Source: Mesorhizobium sp. M4B.F.Ca.ET.058.02.1.1 (lineage in GTDB: Bacteria; Pseudomonadota; Alphaproteobacteria; Rhizobiales; Rhizobiaceae). Taken from it: a stretch of 64,000 nucleotides of DNA. The stretch is from contig NZ_CP034450.1 in NCBI RefSeq assembly GCF_003952505.1, positions 1,488,001 through 1,552,000 on the forward strand, written 5' to 3'. The first letter of the stretch is position 1, and each line of letters begins with the position of its first letter. A model generated the notes under the pieces. The model was given only the letters and a program-made list of their open reading frames with translations, did no database searches and was not told the origin of the DNA. The position numbers and the translations under genes are program-made. Positions 28,819 to 37,198 of the stretch are shown piece by piece.

Positions 28819-29847
28819 TCAGCGGATCGGCGGAGCGTATTGCAGACCGCCTTTGGTCCAGAGCGCGTTGATGCCGCGCGCGATCTTGAGCGGGCTGCCC
28901 GAGCCGACGTTACGCTCGAACACTTCGCCGTAATTGCCGACAGCCTTGACGATATTCACGACCCAGTCGTTGGAGACGCCGAGATCGGTGCCGATCTTGG
29001 TGTCCGCCTCCTGGCCGAGCACGCGCTTGATCTCAGGATTGTCGGAGGCCTTCATCTCCTCGACATTGGCCTTGGTGATGCCGAGTTCCTCGGCGTCGAG
29101 CAGCGCGAAATAGGTCCACTTGACGATGTGGTACCACTGGTCGTCGCCCTGGCGCACGGCCGGGCCGAGCGGCTCCTTGGAGATGATCTCGGGCAACACG
29201 ACGTGGTCGGCCGGGGCGCCCAGCGTCAGGCGGATGCCGTAGAGGCCCGACTGGTCGGTGGTGTAGACGTCGCAGCGGCCGGCGTCATAGGCGGCGTTGA
29301 CCTCTTCCAGCTTCTCGAACACGACGGGGTTGTACTCCATCTTGTTCGACTTGAAGTAGTCGGCAAGGTTGAGCTCGGTCGTGGTGCCGCTCTGCACGCA
29401 GACGGCGGCGCCCGAAAGCTGCAGCGCCGAATTCACGCCGGGCAGCTTCTTGGCGTTGATCATGAAGCCCTGGCCGTCATAGTAGGTGGTGCCGATGAAG
29501 TTCAGGCCGAGCGCGGTGTCGCGGTTGATCGTCCAGGTGGTGTTGCGCGACAGGATGTCGACCTCGCCCGACTGCAGCGCGGTGAAGCGTTCCTTGGCGC
29601 TGAGCGGCGTGAACTTGACCTTGGAGCCGTCACCGAAGACGGCGGCCGCGACGGCGCGGCAGAAATCGGCGTCGATGCCCTGCCAGTCACCCTTGTCGTC
29701 CGGCGCCGAGAAGCCGGCCAGACCGGTCGAGACGCCGCACTGGATGAAGCCCTTCTGCTTGACGGTGTCGAGCGTGCCGGCCGAAGCCGCCGATGCTGTA
29801 AACCCAAGCGCGGCGGCGCCGAGAATGCCGAATGCAATATGTTTCAT
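28819..29847 (-). CDS. aapJ: General L-amino acid ABC transporter, binding protein
   Basis: 342 residues from the ATG at 29847. The signal peptide is MKHIAFGILGAAALGFTASA. The mature protein is an SBP family 3 member: GTLDTVKQKGFIQCGVSTGL, GIDADFCRAVAAAVFGD, and VYTTDQSGLYGIRLTL. It captures many L-amino acids in the periplasm for AapQMP. It is the first gene of the operon, and the hairpin after it may raise its relative expression. Confidence 0.97.
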   Translation of the reverse strand: MKHIAFGILGAAALGFTASAASAGTLDTVKQKGFIQCGVSTGLAGFSAPDDKGDWQGIDADFCRAVAAAVFGDGSKVKFTPLSAKERFTALQSGEVDILSRNTTWTINRDTALGLNFIGTTYYDGQGFMINAKKLPGVNSALQLSGAAVCVQSGTTTELNLADYFKSNKMEYNPVVFEKLEEVNAAYDAGRCDVYTTDQSGLYGIRLTLGAPADHVVLPEIISKEPLGPAVRQGDDQWYHIVKWTYFALLDAEELGITKANVEEMKASDNPEIKRVLGQEADTKIGTDLGVSNDWVVNIVKAVGNYGEVFERNVGSGSPLKIARGINALWTKGGLQYAPPIR

Positions 29848-30284
29848 GACCCACAGACCCTTTTCTGTTTTACAGGTGACCCTGTTCTCAGGCGACCCTG
29901 ATCTTTTCCCGCGTGAACGCAGCTCCCTTCCGGCCACTCCCGGACCCCGCATCGCAACCGACGCGCTGCCTCCCATTCACGAACTGCATCGAAGGCGATT
30001 ATTCCTGTGAGGTCAAGGGAAATGACCGAATTCCAACGCGTTTGAAATCCGATTGCCGGAAATGCCCGAATTGCAGACAAACGCGCCCGTAAATTTGCCA
30101 CGGCCGCAAACAAAGTCGGCAAAGTCCGGCCACCCGCATGAGCCCAACACCGGCAATGATCAGGCTGGCGTTTATTCTTGTTTTCTTGGGGAAAACCTCG
30201 CCGGCAACCGCACCTTGGCGAACCGGACGGCCGGCTGCATTCATCGATGCAGATCAACATGTATGATGAGCAGCACACGGACAA
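29848..30284. other. Intergenic region upstream of aapJ
   Basis: 437 bases without a credible gene. It must hold the aapJ promoter on the minus strand and the end of the DUF2182 transcript, but I see no clear operator or terminator in it. Confidence 0.5.
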
Positions 30285-31139
30285 TCACTGGGTAAGCAAC
30301 CAGACGCCGATGGCCACCATCAGGGTGCCGGAGATCCGCGGAATCACCCGGCCGGCCGGGACGGTCTTCTCCAGCAGGATGAGGATGGCGATGCCGGCGA
30401 CCCACAGCACGTTCATGACGCCGCCGACGAACAGCAGCGCCATCAGCGCCCAGCAACAGCCGAGGCAATAGGCGCCGTGCGCGATACCCAGCCGCAGCGC
30501 GCCGAGCGGCGCGGTGCGGAAGCCGCCATGACTGGTCAGGAAGGCGATCGGCGCCTGGCATTGGCTGAGGCAGACGCCCTTCACCGGCGTCCATTGGTAG
30601 AGGCCGGCGGCAATCAGGATGACGCCGCCGAGGATGCCGCTGTTGGTCGCCATCGTCGGGTCCAGCAAAGCGAGACGGCCCAGCAGCCATTGCGCGCCTG
30701 TGGCCGCAAGGCTGAAGGCCACCCAGACCAGCAGATAGCCAGCGAAGAACCACCCTGTCGAGGCGATGGGCCGGCCGCTCGCCCCGGCTTTGCGGCCGAC
30801 GCCGGCATAGAGCAGCAGCATCGGCGCGACCGATGGTGTCATCATGCCAACCATCATCACCGACCACATGGCGAAGATGAAAACGAAATCGGCCACCGTC
30901 CAGGCGCGGATGGCCGGCGCGACCGCCGCACCAATGTCCATGCCAGGCATGTCCATGCCACTCATAGACGTGTTCATGCCGGCCATGTCGCCGCCGGTCT
31001 CACTGGGCGTGGCGGGCATGCCCATGGAGGCGGCGAGCCAAAACACATAGGCCCAAGCGAGCACGGCAATCACCACGAGCGATGCGGCAACGACCGCGCG
31101 GTCACGCCGCAGCACCGCTTCGAGGGCCGTGTCGCTCAT
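30285..31139 (-). CDS. DUF2182 metal-binding membrane protein
   Basis: 284 residues with about seven hydrophobic segments. It belongs by eye to DUF2182, annotated as a predicted metal-binding integral membrane protein. A periplasmic Met-rich stretch between the first two helices (MAGMNTSMSGMDMPGMDIG) and the later FAMWSVMMVGMMTPSVAPML are typical, as are cysteines in GVCLSQCQAPI and HGAYCLGCCWALMAL. Met clusters like this usually bind copper(I). It lies seven bases after the DUF1326 gene; the two are often paired. The transported or handled metal is not known. Confidence 0.88.
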   Translation of the reverse strand: MSDTALEAVLRRDRAVVAASLVVIAVLAWAYVFWLAASMGMPATPSETGGDMAGMNTSMSGMDMPGMDIGAAVAPAIRAWTVADFVFIFAMWSVMMVGMMTPSVAPMLLLYAGVGRKAGASGRPIASTGWFFAGYLLVWVAFSLAATGAQWLLGRLALLDPTMATNSGILGGVILIAAGLYQWTPVKGVCLSQCQAPIAFLTSHGGFRTAPLGALRLGIAHGAYCLGCCWALMALLFVGGVMNVLWVAGIAILILLEKTVPAGRVIPRISGTLMVAIGVWLLTQ

Positions 31140-31145
31140 GCGATT

Positions 31146-31781
31146 TCAGTGCACCACGCCGCTTTGCGTCATATGCATGATGGCGAAGTGGCTGTGACTG
31201 TCGGCCAATTCGAACTTGATCGGGCCCGATGCCCTGGTCCAGCCGCGCCCGGCCTCTGCGAGCGCGTATTCGAAGCCGTGCGGCAGGTCGATGCGCACCC
31301 GATGCTCTTGGCCGGTGACGGGGTTCTTGATCGGCTCGCCGTGACCGGACGTCACGCCGGGCACGTCCATCCGGGCCGTGCGCGCATCGATGTCGATGCT
31401 GAGGTCGATGGCGGCGAAGATCGGATCGTGCACCTTCTCCAGCGTGGTCGAGAAGACCTGGAAGATGGTCGCGCCGGGTTCGGTGTCCTGGCCGCTCAGG
31501 ATGCGAAGCAACGCGTTGCGCTGCGCTTCGGTGGCCCGTTCGTCGATGACGACCGCTGCCTCGCCCCCGCCCTCATGGATCGGGCCCGGCCAACGGAAGA
31601 TTCCGGCAAAGCGCAAGCCGTCAAGCTTGGTGTCGCCGTGATAGCCGTGTTCGATTTCCACGCCCGCCACGGCCTGGCAGAACCCATTCGTCGGCAGGGC
31701 GTTGAACTGGCACGGGCAGCCATAGGCGCAGTTGCAGTTGGTGAATTCGCGCGCCTTGATCATCCATTTGACGTCGGTCAT
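31146..31781 (-). CDS. DUF1326 domain protein
   Basis: 211 residues from the ATG at 31781, with GGGGAGGA upstream. The N-terminal Cys cluster EFTNCNCAYGCPCQFNALPT is the hallmark of DUF1326 and could bind a metal or Fe-S cluster. The C-terminal FELADSHSHFAIMHMTQSGV adds His and Met. No activity is known to me. It is the first gene of a two-gene operon with the DUF2182 membrane protein, so the pair may handle copper or a similar metal at the membrane. Confidence 0.85.
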   Translation of the reverse strand: MTDVKWMIKAREFTNCNCAYGCPCQFNALPTNGFCQAVAGVEIEHGYHGDTKLDGLRFAGIFRWPGPIHEGGGEAAVVIDERATEAQRNALLRILSGQDTEPGATIFQVFSTTLEKVHDPIFAAIDLSIDIDARTARMDVPGVTSGHGEPIKNPVTGQEHRVRIDLPHGFEYALAEAGRGWTRASGPIKFELADSHSHFAIMHMTQSGVVH

Positions 31782-32094
31782 CGCAGTCCTCCCCTTGGCT
31801 GGCACGAAATGCCTGCATTGCGGGGAAGACTGGACCCGCGGCCGGTAAATCGTCCGGCCCGCAGCGAGGCAACCCGGCAATGATTCTATATTAGGACGTA
31901 ATTATATAACTTTCCCAACAAGCCTGATAGTCGGATCAAAGTCCGAGCGTCCCGGCGCCAAGGCTGGGCTCCCTCGCCGTCCGCCCGGCACGGATTTGGC
32001 ACATCGAAACACTGCCGCCTGGCGGACGCCGGGCGGTTGCGCGGCCCGGGCCGCCGCATTATGGCTGGCATCACCCCCACCACAGGCAAGAGAT
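31782..32094. other. Divergent region between DUF1326 and metC
   Basis: About 313 bases. It includes an AT-rich stretch (31880-31915) that probably holds promoters, and a GC-rich leader before metC with the inverted repeat CCGCCCGGC (31981-31989) and GCCGGGCGG (32028-32036), plus a nested GCCGCC-TGGCGG. I looked for a SAM riboswitch and could not fit a known class. Confidence 0.45.
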
Positions 32095-33261
32095 ATGGCA
32101 AAAGACAGCAGCGAACTGGGCATCAACACGCGGCTTGCCCATTCCGGCAACAATCCGCGCGACTATTTCGGCTTCGTCAATCCACCGGTCGTGCATGCCT
32201 CGACGGTGCTCTATCCCGATGCGGCGTCGATGGCGGCACGCAGCCAGAAATACACCTACGGCACGCGCGGCACGCCGACCATGGACGCGCTGACGCTTGC
32301 GGTCGACGCGCTGGAGGGCTCGGCCGGCACAATCGCCGTGCCCTCGGGCCTCGCCGCGGTGACGGTGCCGCTGCTCACCTTCCTCGCGTGCGGCGACCAT
32401 CTCTTGATCGTTGACAGCGTCTACCACCCGACACGGCATTTCGCCGACACGATGCTGAAGCGCCTGGGCATCGAAGTGGAGTATTACGACCCTCATATCG
32501 GCGCCGGCATCGCCGCGCTGATCAAGGCCAACACCAAAGTGGTGTTCACGGAATCGCCGGGGTCGAACACCTATGAGGTGCAGGACATACCGGCGATCGC
32601 CAAAGCGGCGCATCAGGCGGGCGCCATCGTCATGATGGACAACACCTGGGCGACGCCGCTCTATTTCAAGCCACTCGACCATGGCGTCGACATCTCGATC
32701 CATGCGGCGACGAAATACCCGGCCGGCCATTCGGACGTGCTGCTCGGCACCGTCTCGGCCAACGAGACGTACTGGAAACAACTCTACGAAGGTTTTTGCA
32801 CACTGGGCTGCTGTTCCGGGCCCGACGACATCTATCAGGTACTGCGCGGCCTGCGCACGATGGGGGTTCGGCTTGAGCATCACCAGAAGAGCGCGCTCGC
32901 GCTAGCGCTCTGGCTGGAGGGGCAGCCAGGCGTGGCGCAGGTGCTGCATCCGGCGCTGGAGAGCCACCCGGACCACGTGCTGTGGAAGCGCGACTTCTGC
33001 GGCTCGAGCGGCATCTTCTCGATCGTCCTCAAGGGTGGCGGGCAGAAAGCGCAGCACGCCTTCCTCGACGCGCTGAAGATCTTCGGCCTCGGCTATTCCT
33101 GGGGCGGCTATGAGAGCCTCGCCGTACCGGTCTTCCTCGGCGACCGCACCATAGCCAAGCGCTCCTATGAGGGGCCGCTGATCCGCCTGCAAGTCGGGCT
33201 TGAGGACGTCGACGATCTCAAGGCCGACTTATTGCGCGGGCTTGCGGCGGCGGCGACCTGA
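32095..33261 (+). CDS. metC: Cystathionine beta-lyase
   Basis: 388 residues from the ATG at 32095. A PLP enzyme of the Cys/Met metabolism family, which here should cleave cystathionine to homocysteine, ammonia and pyruvate. The PLP lysine sits in ISIHAATKYPAGHSDVLLG, the phosphate site in YTYGTRGTPTMDALTLAVDA and VPSGLAAVT, and DNTWATPLYFKPLDHGVDIS precedes the lysine. The motif set matches alphaproteobacterial MetC. A structured leader precedes it. Confidence 0.93.
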   Translation: MAKDSSELGINTRLAHSGNNPRDYFGFVNPPVVHASTVLYPDAASMAARSQKYTYGTRGTPTMDALTLAVDALEGSAGTIAVPSGLAAVTVPLLTFLACGDHLLIVDSVYHPTRHFADTMLKRLGIEVEYYDPHIGAGIAALIKANTKVVFTESPGSNTYEVQDIPAIAKAAHQAGAIVMMDNTWATPLYFKPLDHGVDISIHAATKYPAGHSDVLLGTVSANETYWKQLYEGFCTLGCCSGPDDIYQVLRGLRTMGVRLEHHQKSALALALWLEGQPGVAQVLHPALESHPDHVLWKRDFCGSSGIFSIVLKGGGQKAQHAFLDALKIFGLGYSWGGYESLAVPVFLGDRTIAKRSYEGPLIRLQVGLEDVDDLKADLLRGLAAAAT

Positions 33262-33474
33262 CCTGCGAGCGGGAACCCTGAGGGATGGATTCCGCACACG
33301 GCCGCAAGGCCTTGGCGCGATTGAGAAAGCGAAGGCCGCAGGCGATAGCCCCCAACCCGCGTCGCGCAATAGTATTCTCCGCAACCGCGAATATGCGGAT
33401 TGGTTTGGCTTCCAAATTCGCGGCCGCGGCTGCATTGCGGGCGCCGCAATCTCTCTTGCGTTTCAGGATCTGCC

Positions 33475-34554
33475 ATGGCGTTTCGCCTTTTTGTCCCCAT
33501 CCTTGCCGGCGCGACGCTGCGCGAGCGGCTGCTTGCCTGCATCGGCGCCACGATCGGCATCGCGCTGACCGGCGTGATCAGCGGGCTGGCAATGGGCGGC
33601 GGCCCGCATGTGGCGCTGCTGGTGGCACCGATGGGGGCGTCGGCCGTGCTGCTCTTTGCGGTGCCGGCAAGCCCGCTGGCGCAGCCCTGGTCGATCACCG
33701 GCGGCAATTCGATCTCGGCACTGGTCGGCGTGACCGTGGCGCACTTCGTGCACGACCCGGTGATCGCGTCCGGCCTTGCGGTGGCGCTCGCCATTGCCGC
33801 CATGTCGTTCACCCGCTGCCTGCATCCGCCGGGCGGCGCCGCCGCGCTCACCGCCGTGCTTGGCGGCCCGGCGGTGGTCAGCGCCGGCTTTTTGTTCCCC
33901 TTCGTGCCGGTGGCGCTGAATTCGACCATTCTGGTCACGCTCGGCTTCCTCTTCCACCGGCTGGCGCGGCGCAACTATCCGCATGTCGTCGCGCCCGCCG
34001 CCAACAGCCACGGCACCGCCGATCCGCCGCCACAGGAGCGCGTCGGCTTCCGGCCCGAGGATATCGACGCGGCGCTGGCCACGCTCGACGAGACCTTCGA
34101 CATCGACCGCGACGACCTCGAACGGCTGCTGCGCCAGGTCGAACTGCAGGCCATGGTGCGCTCGCACCGGACGCTGCTTTGCTCAGACATCATGTCCCGC
34201 GACGTGATCTCTGTGCCCGAAGACGCCACAGCCGACGCGGCGCGCCAGCAACTGCTCGACCACAATATCCGTACCTTGCCGGTGGTCGACGCCGAAGCCA
34301 GGCTGGTGGGCGCCGTCGGCCTGCGCGAGCTGACGAAAGCCACCGACACGGTGAAGGGCGTGATGTCGAAGGTCGGCACCGCCTCGCCCGACACGCCGGC
34401 GATGAGCCTGCTGCCAGTGCTGACCGACGGGCGCAGTCATGCGGTGGTGATCGTCGATGCCGAGCGGCGTATCCTCGGCCTGATCACCCAGACCGACCTG
34501 CTGGCGGCGGCAGCGCGGGTGCGCGGCGCAGACACGGCGCGGGCGGCGGCGTAA
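33475..34554 (+). CDS. HPP-family membrane protein with CBS domains
   Basis: 359 residues. The first 165 form an HPP-family membrane domain with four or five helices (GPHVALLVAPMGASAVLLFA, ITGGNSISALVGVTVAHFVH, FTRCLHPPGGAAALTAVLGG); the HPP motif is in LHPPGG. The C-terminal half carries two CBS domains (IMSRDVISVPEDATADAARQ, RRILGLITQTDLLAAA) that sense adenine nucleotides in other proteins. HPP proteins have been linked to nitrite transport in chloroplasts, so an anion role is possible. The sigma gene starts 95 bases later but has its own promoter motif. Confidence 0.9.
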   Translation: MAFRLFVPILAGATLRERLLACIGATIGIALTGVISGLAMGGGPHVALLVAPMGASAVLLFAVPASPLAQPWSITGGNSISALVGVTVAHFVHDPVIASGLAVALAIAAMSFTRCLHPPGGAAALTAVLGGPAVVSAGFLFPFVPVALNSTILVTLGFLFHRLARRNYPHVVAPAANSHGTADPPPQERVGFRPEDIDAALATLDETFDIDRDDLERLLRQVELQAMVRSHRTLLCSDIMSRDVISVPEDATADAARQQLLDHNIRTLPVVDAEARLVGAVGLRELTKATDTVKGVMSKVGTASPDTPAMSLLPVLTDGRSHAVVIVDAERRILGLITQTDLLAAAARVRGADTARAAA

Positions 34555-34581
34555 TATCGCCGCCGAACACCGCCGAATTCC

Positions 34582-34612
34582 GGGAACCTTTTGCCGGCAA
34601 GGCGCATCCAAT
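34582..34612 (+). promoter_or_regulatory. Putative ECF-type promoter before the sigma gene
   Basis: GGGAAC (34582-34587) and CATCCAAT (34605-34612) with a 17-base spacer. The same pair recurs at 35345-35374, before the next gene. A GGAAC -35 is typical of extracytoplasmic-function sigma factors, so the sigma factor encoded here probably recognises both. Confidence 0.7.
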
Positions 34613-34649
34613 GCCCCGATCAGGCATCTGTTCGGGAGATCGGCTCGCA

Positions 34650-35339
34650 ATGCACAAGCTCGCAACGCCCGTAGCGGCGCCGGCAGGGGCGGAAAGCCTG
34701 TCCGGCGACATGGCGCTGGTGCGTCGCGCCTTGGCGCGCGAGGCGGAGGCCTGCCGCGCCATCATCAAGGCTAACAACCAGCGTCTCTACCGCATCGCGC
34801 GCGGCGTTGTGCGCAACGACGCCGAGGCCGAGGACATCGTGCAGGAGGCCTATGTGCGGGCCTTCGCCAATCTTTCAACTTTTCGTGGCGGATCCTCGCT
34901 CTCGACCTGGCTGTCGCGCATCGTCATCAACGAGGCGCTCGGTCGGCTGCGCAAGCGAAAACGGATCGTGGCGCTGCCCGAAAACCCGGAGGCGCAGATC
35001 ATCCGCTTCCCTCTAAACCCCAGCGACGATCCGGAGCGGACGATGGCGCAGCGGCAGATCCTCGCACTGGTCGAACGGGCGACCGACAGCCTGCCCGACG
35101 TCTACCGCAGCGTGTTCGTAGCCCGCGTCATAGAGGGCTTCAGCATGGACGAGACCGCCGACCTGCTTGGCGTCAAGCCCGAGACCGTCAAGACCAGGCT
35201 GCACCGGGCGCGCGCCCTGGTGCGCAAGGCGCTGGACGACGAGATCGGCCCGGTGCTGCTCGACGCCTTCCCCTTCGCCGGCCGCCGCTGCGAGCGGCTG
35301 ACCGAGGCGGTGATGAAAAGACTGGGGATCGAAGGCTGA
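34650..35339 (+). CDS. ECF sigma factor
   Basis: 229 residues from the ATG at 34650. Region 2 reads NNQRLYRIARGVVRNDAEAE, DIVQEAYVRAFANLSTFRGG and STWLSRIVINEALGRLRKRK. Region 4 has DVYRSVFVARVIEGFSMDET, then LLGVKPETVKTRLHRARALV. A short conserved-looking tail ends FPFAGRRCERLTEAVMKRL. No anti-sigma gene is adjacent, which is unusual for this class. The gene sits between an HPP protein and two exported proteins. The shared GGGAAC / CATCCAAT promoters before it and before DUF4142 suggest it activates itself and its neighbours. Confidence 0.92.
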   Translation: MHKLATPVAAPAGAESLSGDMALVRRALAREAEACRAIIKANNQRLYRIARGVVRNDAEAEDIVQEAYVRAFANLSTFRGGSSLSTWLSRIVINEALGRLRKRKRIVALPENPEAQIIRFPLNPSDDPERTMAQRQILALVERATDSLPDVYRSVFVARVIEGFSMDETADLLGVKPETVKTRLHRARALVRKALDDEIGPVLLDAFPFAGRRCERLTEAVMKRLGIEG

Positions 35340-35344
35340 TTCCC

Positions 35345-35374
35345 GGGAACGTTTCGGCCCTTCCCGCATCCAAT
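35345..35374 (+). promoter_or_regulatory. Putative ECF-type promoter before DUF4142
   Basis: GGGAAC (35345-35350) and CATCCAAT (35367-35374) with a 16-base spacer, repeating the motif at 34582-34612. It starts six bases after the sigma stop codon and 50 bases before the DUF4142 start. Confidence 0.7.
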
Positions 35375-35425
35375 CAGCGTTAACCGAAGAACGCGAGCCC
35401 GGCACCACCGGGCGAAGGAGATGCC

Positions 35426-35950
35426 ATGCTTACCCGACCGACCGTTGCCCTCGCCGCCCTGCTCATGCTCGGCGCAGCGCCGCTGGCGCAGGCCGCCGAC
35501 AAGCCGACCGATCCGCAGATCGCCCACATCGCCTACACGGCGGGCACGATCGACATCGAGGCGGCGAAGCTGGCGATCGAGAAGTCCAAGACCAAGGAGG
35601 TCGTGGATTTCGCCAACGACATGGTGCGCGACCATGAGGCGGTGAACAAGCAGGCGCTCGACCTGGTCAAGAAGCTCAATGTCACGCCGGAGGACAACGC
35701 CACGAGCCAGGCGCTGGCCAAGGCGGCGGCAGAAGAACGCGGCAAGCTCGCGAAGCTCGACGGCGCGGCCTTCGACAAGGCCTATGTCGAGAATGAGGTG
35801 GCCTACCACAAGCAGGTCAACGGGGCGCTGGAGACCCTGCTCATCCCGTCGGCGAGCAATGCCGAGTTGAAGAGCCTGCTGGAAACCGGGCTGAAGATCT
35901 TCCAGGGGCATCAGCAGCATGCCGAGCATGTCGCCGGCAGCCTGAAATGA
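35426..35950 (+). CDS. Exported DUF4142 protein
   Basis: 174 residues with a signal peptide (MLTRPTVALAALLMLGAAPL) and a helical DUF4142 domain, a ferritin-like bundle by prediction (EAAKLAIEKSKTKEVVDFAN, DMVRDHEAVNKQALDLVKKL, IFQGHQQHAEHVAGSLK). The histidines in MVRDHEAVN and HQQHAEH are in the positions usual for the family. The function of DUF4142 proteins is not established. It follows its own copy of the ECF promoter motif and overlaps the cupredoxin start by four bases (ATGA). Confidence 0.9.
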   Translation: MLTRPTVALAALLMLGAAPLAQAADKPTDPQIAHIAYTAGTIDIEAAKLAIEKSKTKEVVDFANDMVRDHEAVNKQALDLVKKLNVTPEDNATSQALAKAAAEERGKLAKLDGAAFDKAYVENEVAYHKQVNGALETLLIPSASNAELKSLLETGLKIFQGHQQHAEHVAGSLK

Positions 35951-36261
35951 CGGCGCTGACACGGCCGGCATTAGCGGCGCTGGCGCTGGCGCTCACCGCC
36001 AGCCCGGCGTCCGCAGCCACGATCACGGTAACGATCGACAAGCTTGTTTTTTCGCCAGCAAGCGTCGAGGCCAAGGTCGGCGACACGGTCGAATGGGTGA
36101 ACAAGGATGGGTTGGCCCACACGGCCACGGTGAAGGGCGGTTGGGAGGCGATGATCCCGCCGAAGTCGAGGGGAAGGATGACTCTCACGGAAGCCGGGGC
36201 GGTCGACTATTTCTGCCGCTTCCATCCCAACATGAAGGGCCGTGTCGCCGTTTCGCCCTGA
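35947..36261 (+). CDS. Periplasmic cupredoxin
   Basis: 104 residues. A signal peptide (MTALTRPALAALALALTASP) is followed by a small beta-barrel: KLVFSPASVEAKVGDTVEWV, then His in GLAHTATVKG and Cys, His, Met in YFCRFHPNMKGRVAV. The full set of type 1 copper ligands (His, Cys, His, Met) is present, so it should bind copper and carry electrons, like amicyanin. It is translationally coupled to DUF4142 and so belongs to the presumed sigma regulon. Its end overlaps the convergent hydratase gene by 55 bases. Confidence 0.9.
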   Translation: MTALTRPALAALALALTASPASAATITVTIDKLVFSPASVEAKVGDTVEWVNKDGLAHTATVKGGWEAMIPPKSRGRMTLTEAGAVDYFCRFHPNMKGRVAVSP

Positions 36262-37114
36262 TCCGCCAAGCGGTCCATGGCCAGCGAGGCGCGCCTTGCC
36301 TCGCTTGGCCGGGTGATGTGCGTCCATGAGCCGTCATAGGCGGGCTTGCGGCGCTCGATCCAGGCGTCGAGGCCCTCGCGCAGGTCGGCGGTCGGGACTA
36401 TGCGAGCGAACTGCTCGGCCTCGACCAGCAGGCCCTCGGCTATGCTGAGATTGATGCCGCGCGCCACCGCGGTGAGGATGCTGGCCACCGCCGCCTGCGA
36501 ATGCGTGATGATGCGGCGCGCGAGATCGTGTGCTGCCGGCATCAGCTCGGCTTGCGGCACGATCCTGTTGACGAGGCCGAGTTCCACCGCGCGCGCCGCC
36601 GAAAAGGCCTCGCCCGTCAAAAGCAGTTCCAGAGCCCGCTTGCGGCCGGCAAGCCGCGGCAGGCGCTGCGTGCCGCCGAAGGTCGGCGGCATGGCGAGGT
36701 TGATCTCCGGCTTGGCGAACAAGGCGCGGTCGCTGGCGATGGCCAGCGGCACCGCCTCGGTGATCTCGCAGCCGCCACCGAAGGCGATGCCGTTGACGGC
36801 GGCGATGACCGGCTTGCGGAACGCTTCGAGCCGCGCCGTCAGCCGCTGGCCGCGCATGACGAAGTCGCGCAGCGCGACATCAGCGCCTGCGGCGACACTG
36901 ACTGAGAATTCGTGGATGTCGGCGCCGGCAGAGAAGGCGCGCTCGCCCGCCCCCGTGAGGATGACGGCGCGAACCGCATCGTCGGTCTCGATCCTGTCGA
37001 GCATTCGAGCAGGCGATCGATCAGGGCGTAATTCAAGGCGTTGAGTTTCTCCGGGCGATTGAGCGTCAGCACAGCGACGCGATCGCGGCTTTCGCAAAGC
37101 ACCAACTCGGTCAT
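36207..37114 (-). pseudogene. Enoyl-CoA hydratase/isomerase, frameshifted
   Basis: The gene starts at ATG 37114 (MTELVLCESRDRVAVLTLNR, PEKLNALNYALIDRLLE), with GGAGAGAAAG upstream. It loses frame near 37003, where GAAATGCTC appears to have lost an A. The next frame continues as MLDRIETDDAVRAVILTGAG and the oxyanion-hole segment FSAGADIHEFS, then AFGGGCEITEAVPLAIASDR to 36207. The last 40 residues extend past the usual crotonase end and overlap the cupredoxin. If the indel is a sequencing error, this is an intact fatty-acid or aromatic-acid degradation enzyme controlled by the divergent TetR. Confidence 0.85.
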
Positions 37115-37168
37115 GTTCTTTCTCTCCGGTATGGAACGGAGCGAAAGGGATCAGTTTTCGGATTGTCT

Positions 37169-37190
37169 GTATATTCACTAGTCAGTATAC
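37169..37190. promoter_or_regulatory. Operator-like dyad before the TetR gene
   Basis: GTATATTCACT-AGTCAGTATAC is a 22-base dyad with 9 of 11 positions symmetric. It lies between the divergent hydratase and TetR genes, 9 bases before the TetR start, and is the likely TetR operator. Confidence 0.6.
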
Positions 37191-37198
37191 TTGATGGC

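Noticed and set aside
28009..29901. A 630-codon plus-strand open frame opposite aapQ and aapJ
   Set aside because: It runs across two genes and the hairpin between them and has no recognisable domain.
31916..32094. A SAM riboswitch before metC
   Set aside because: The leader is GC-rich and can fold, but I could not match it to the core of any SAM-binding class.
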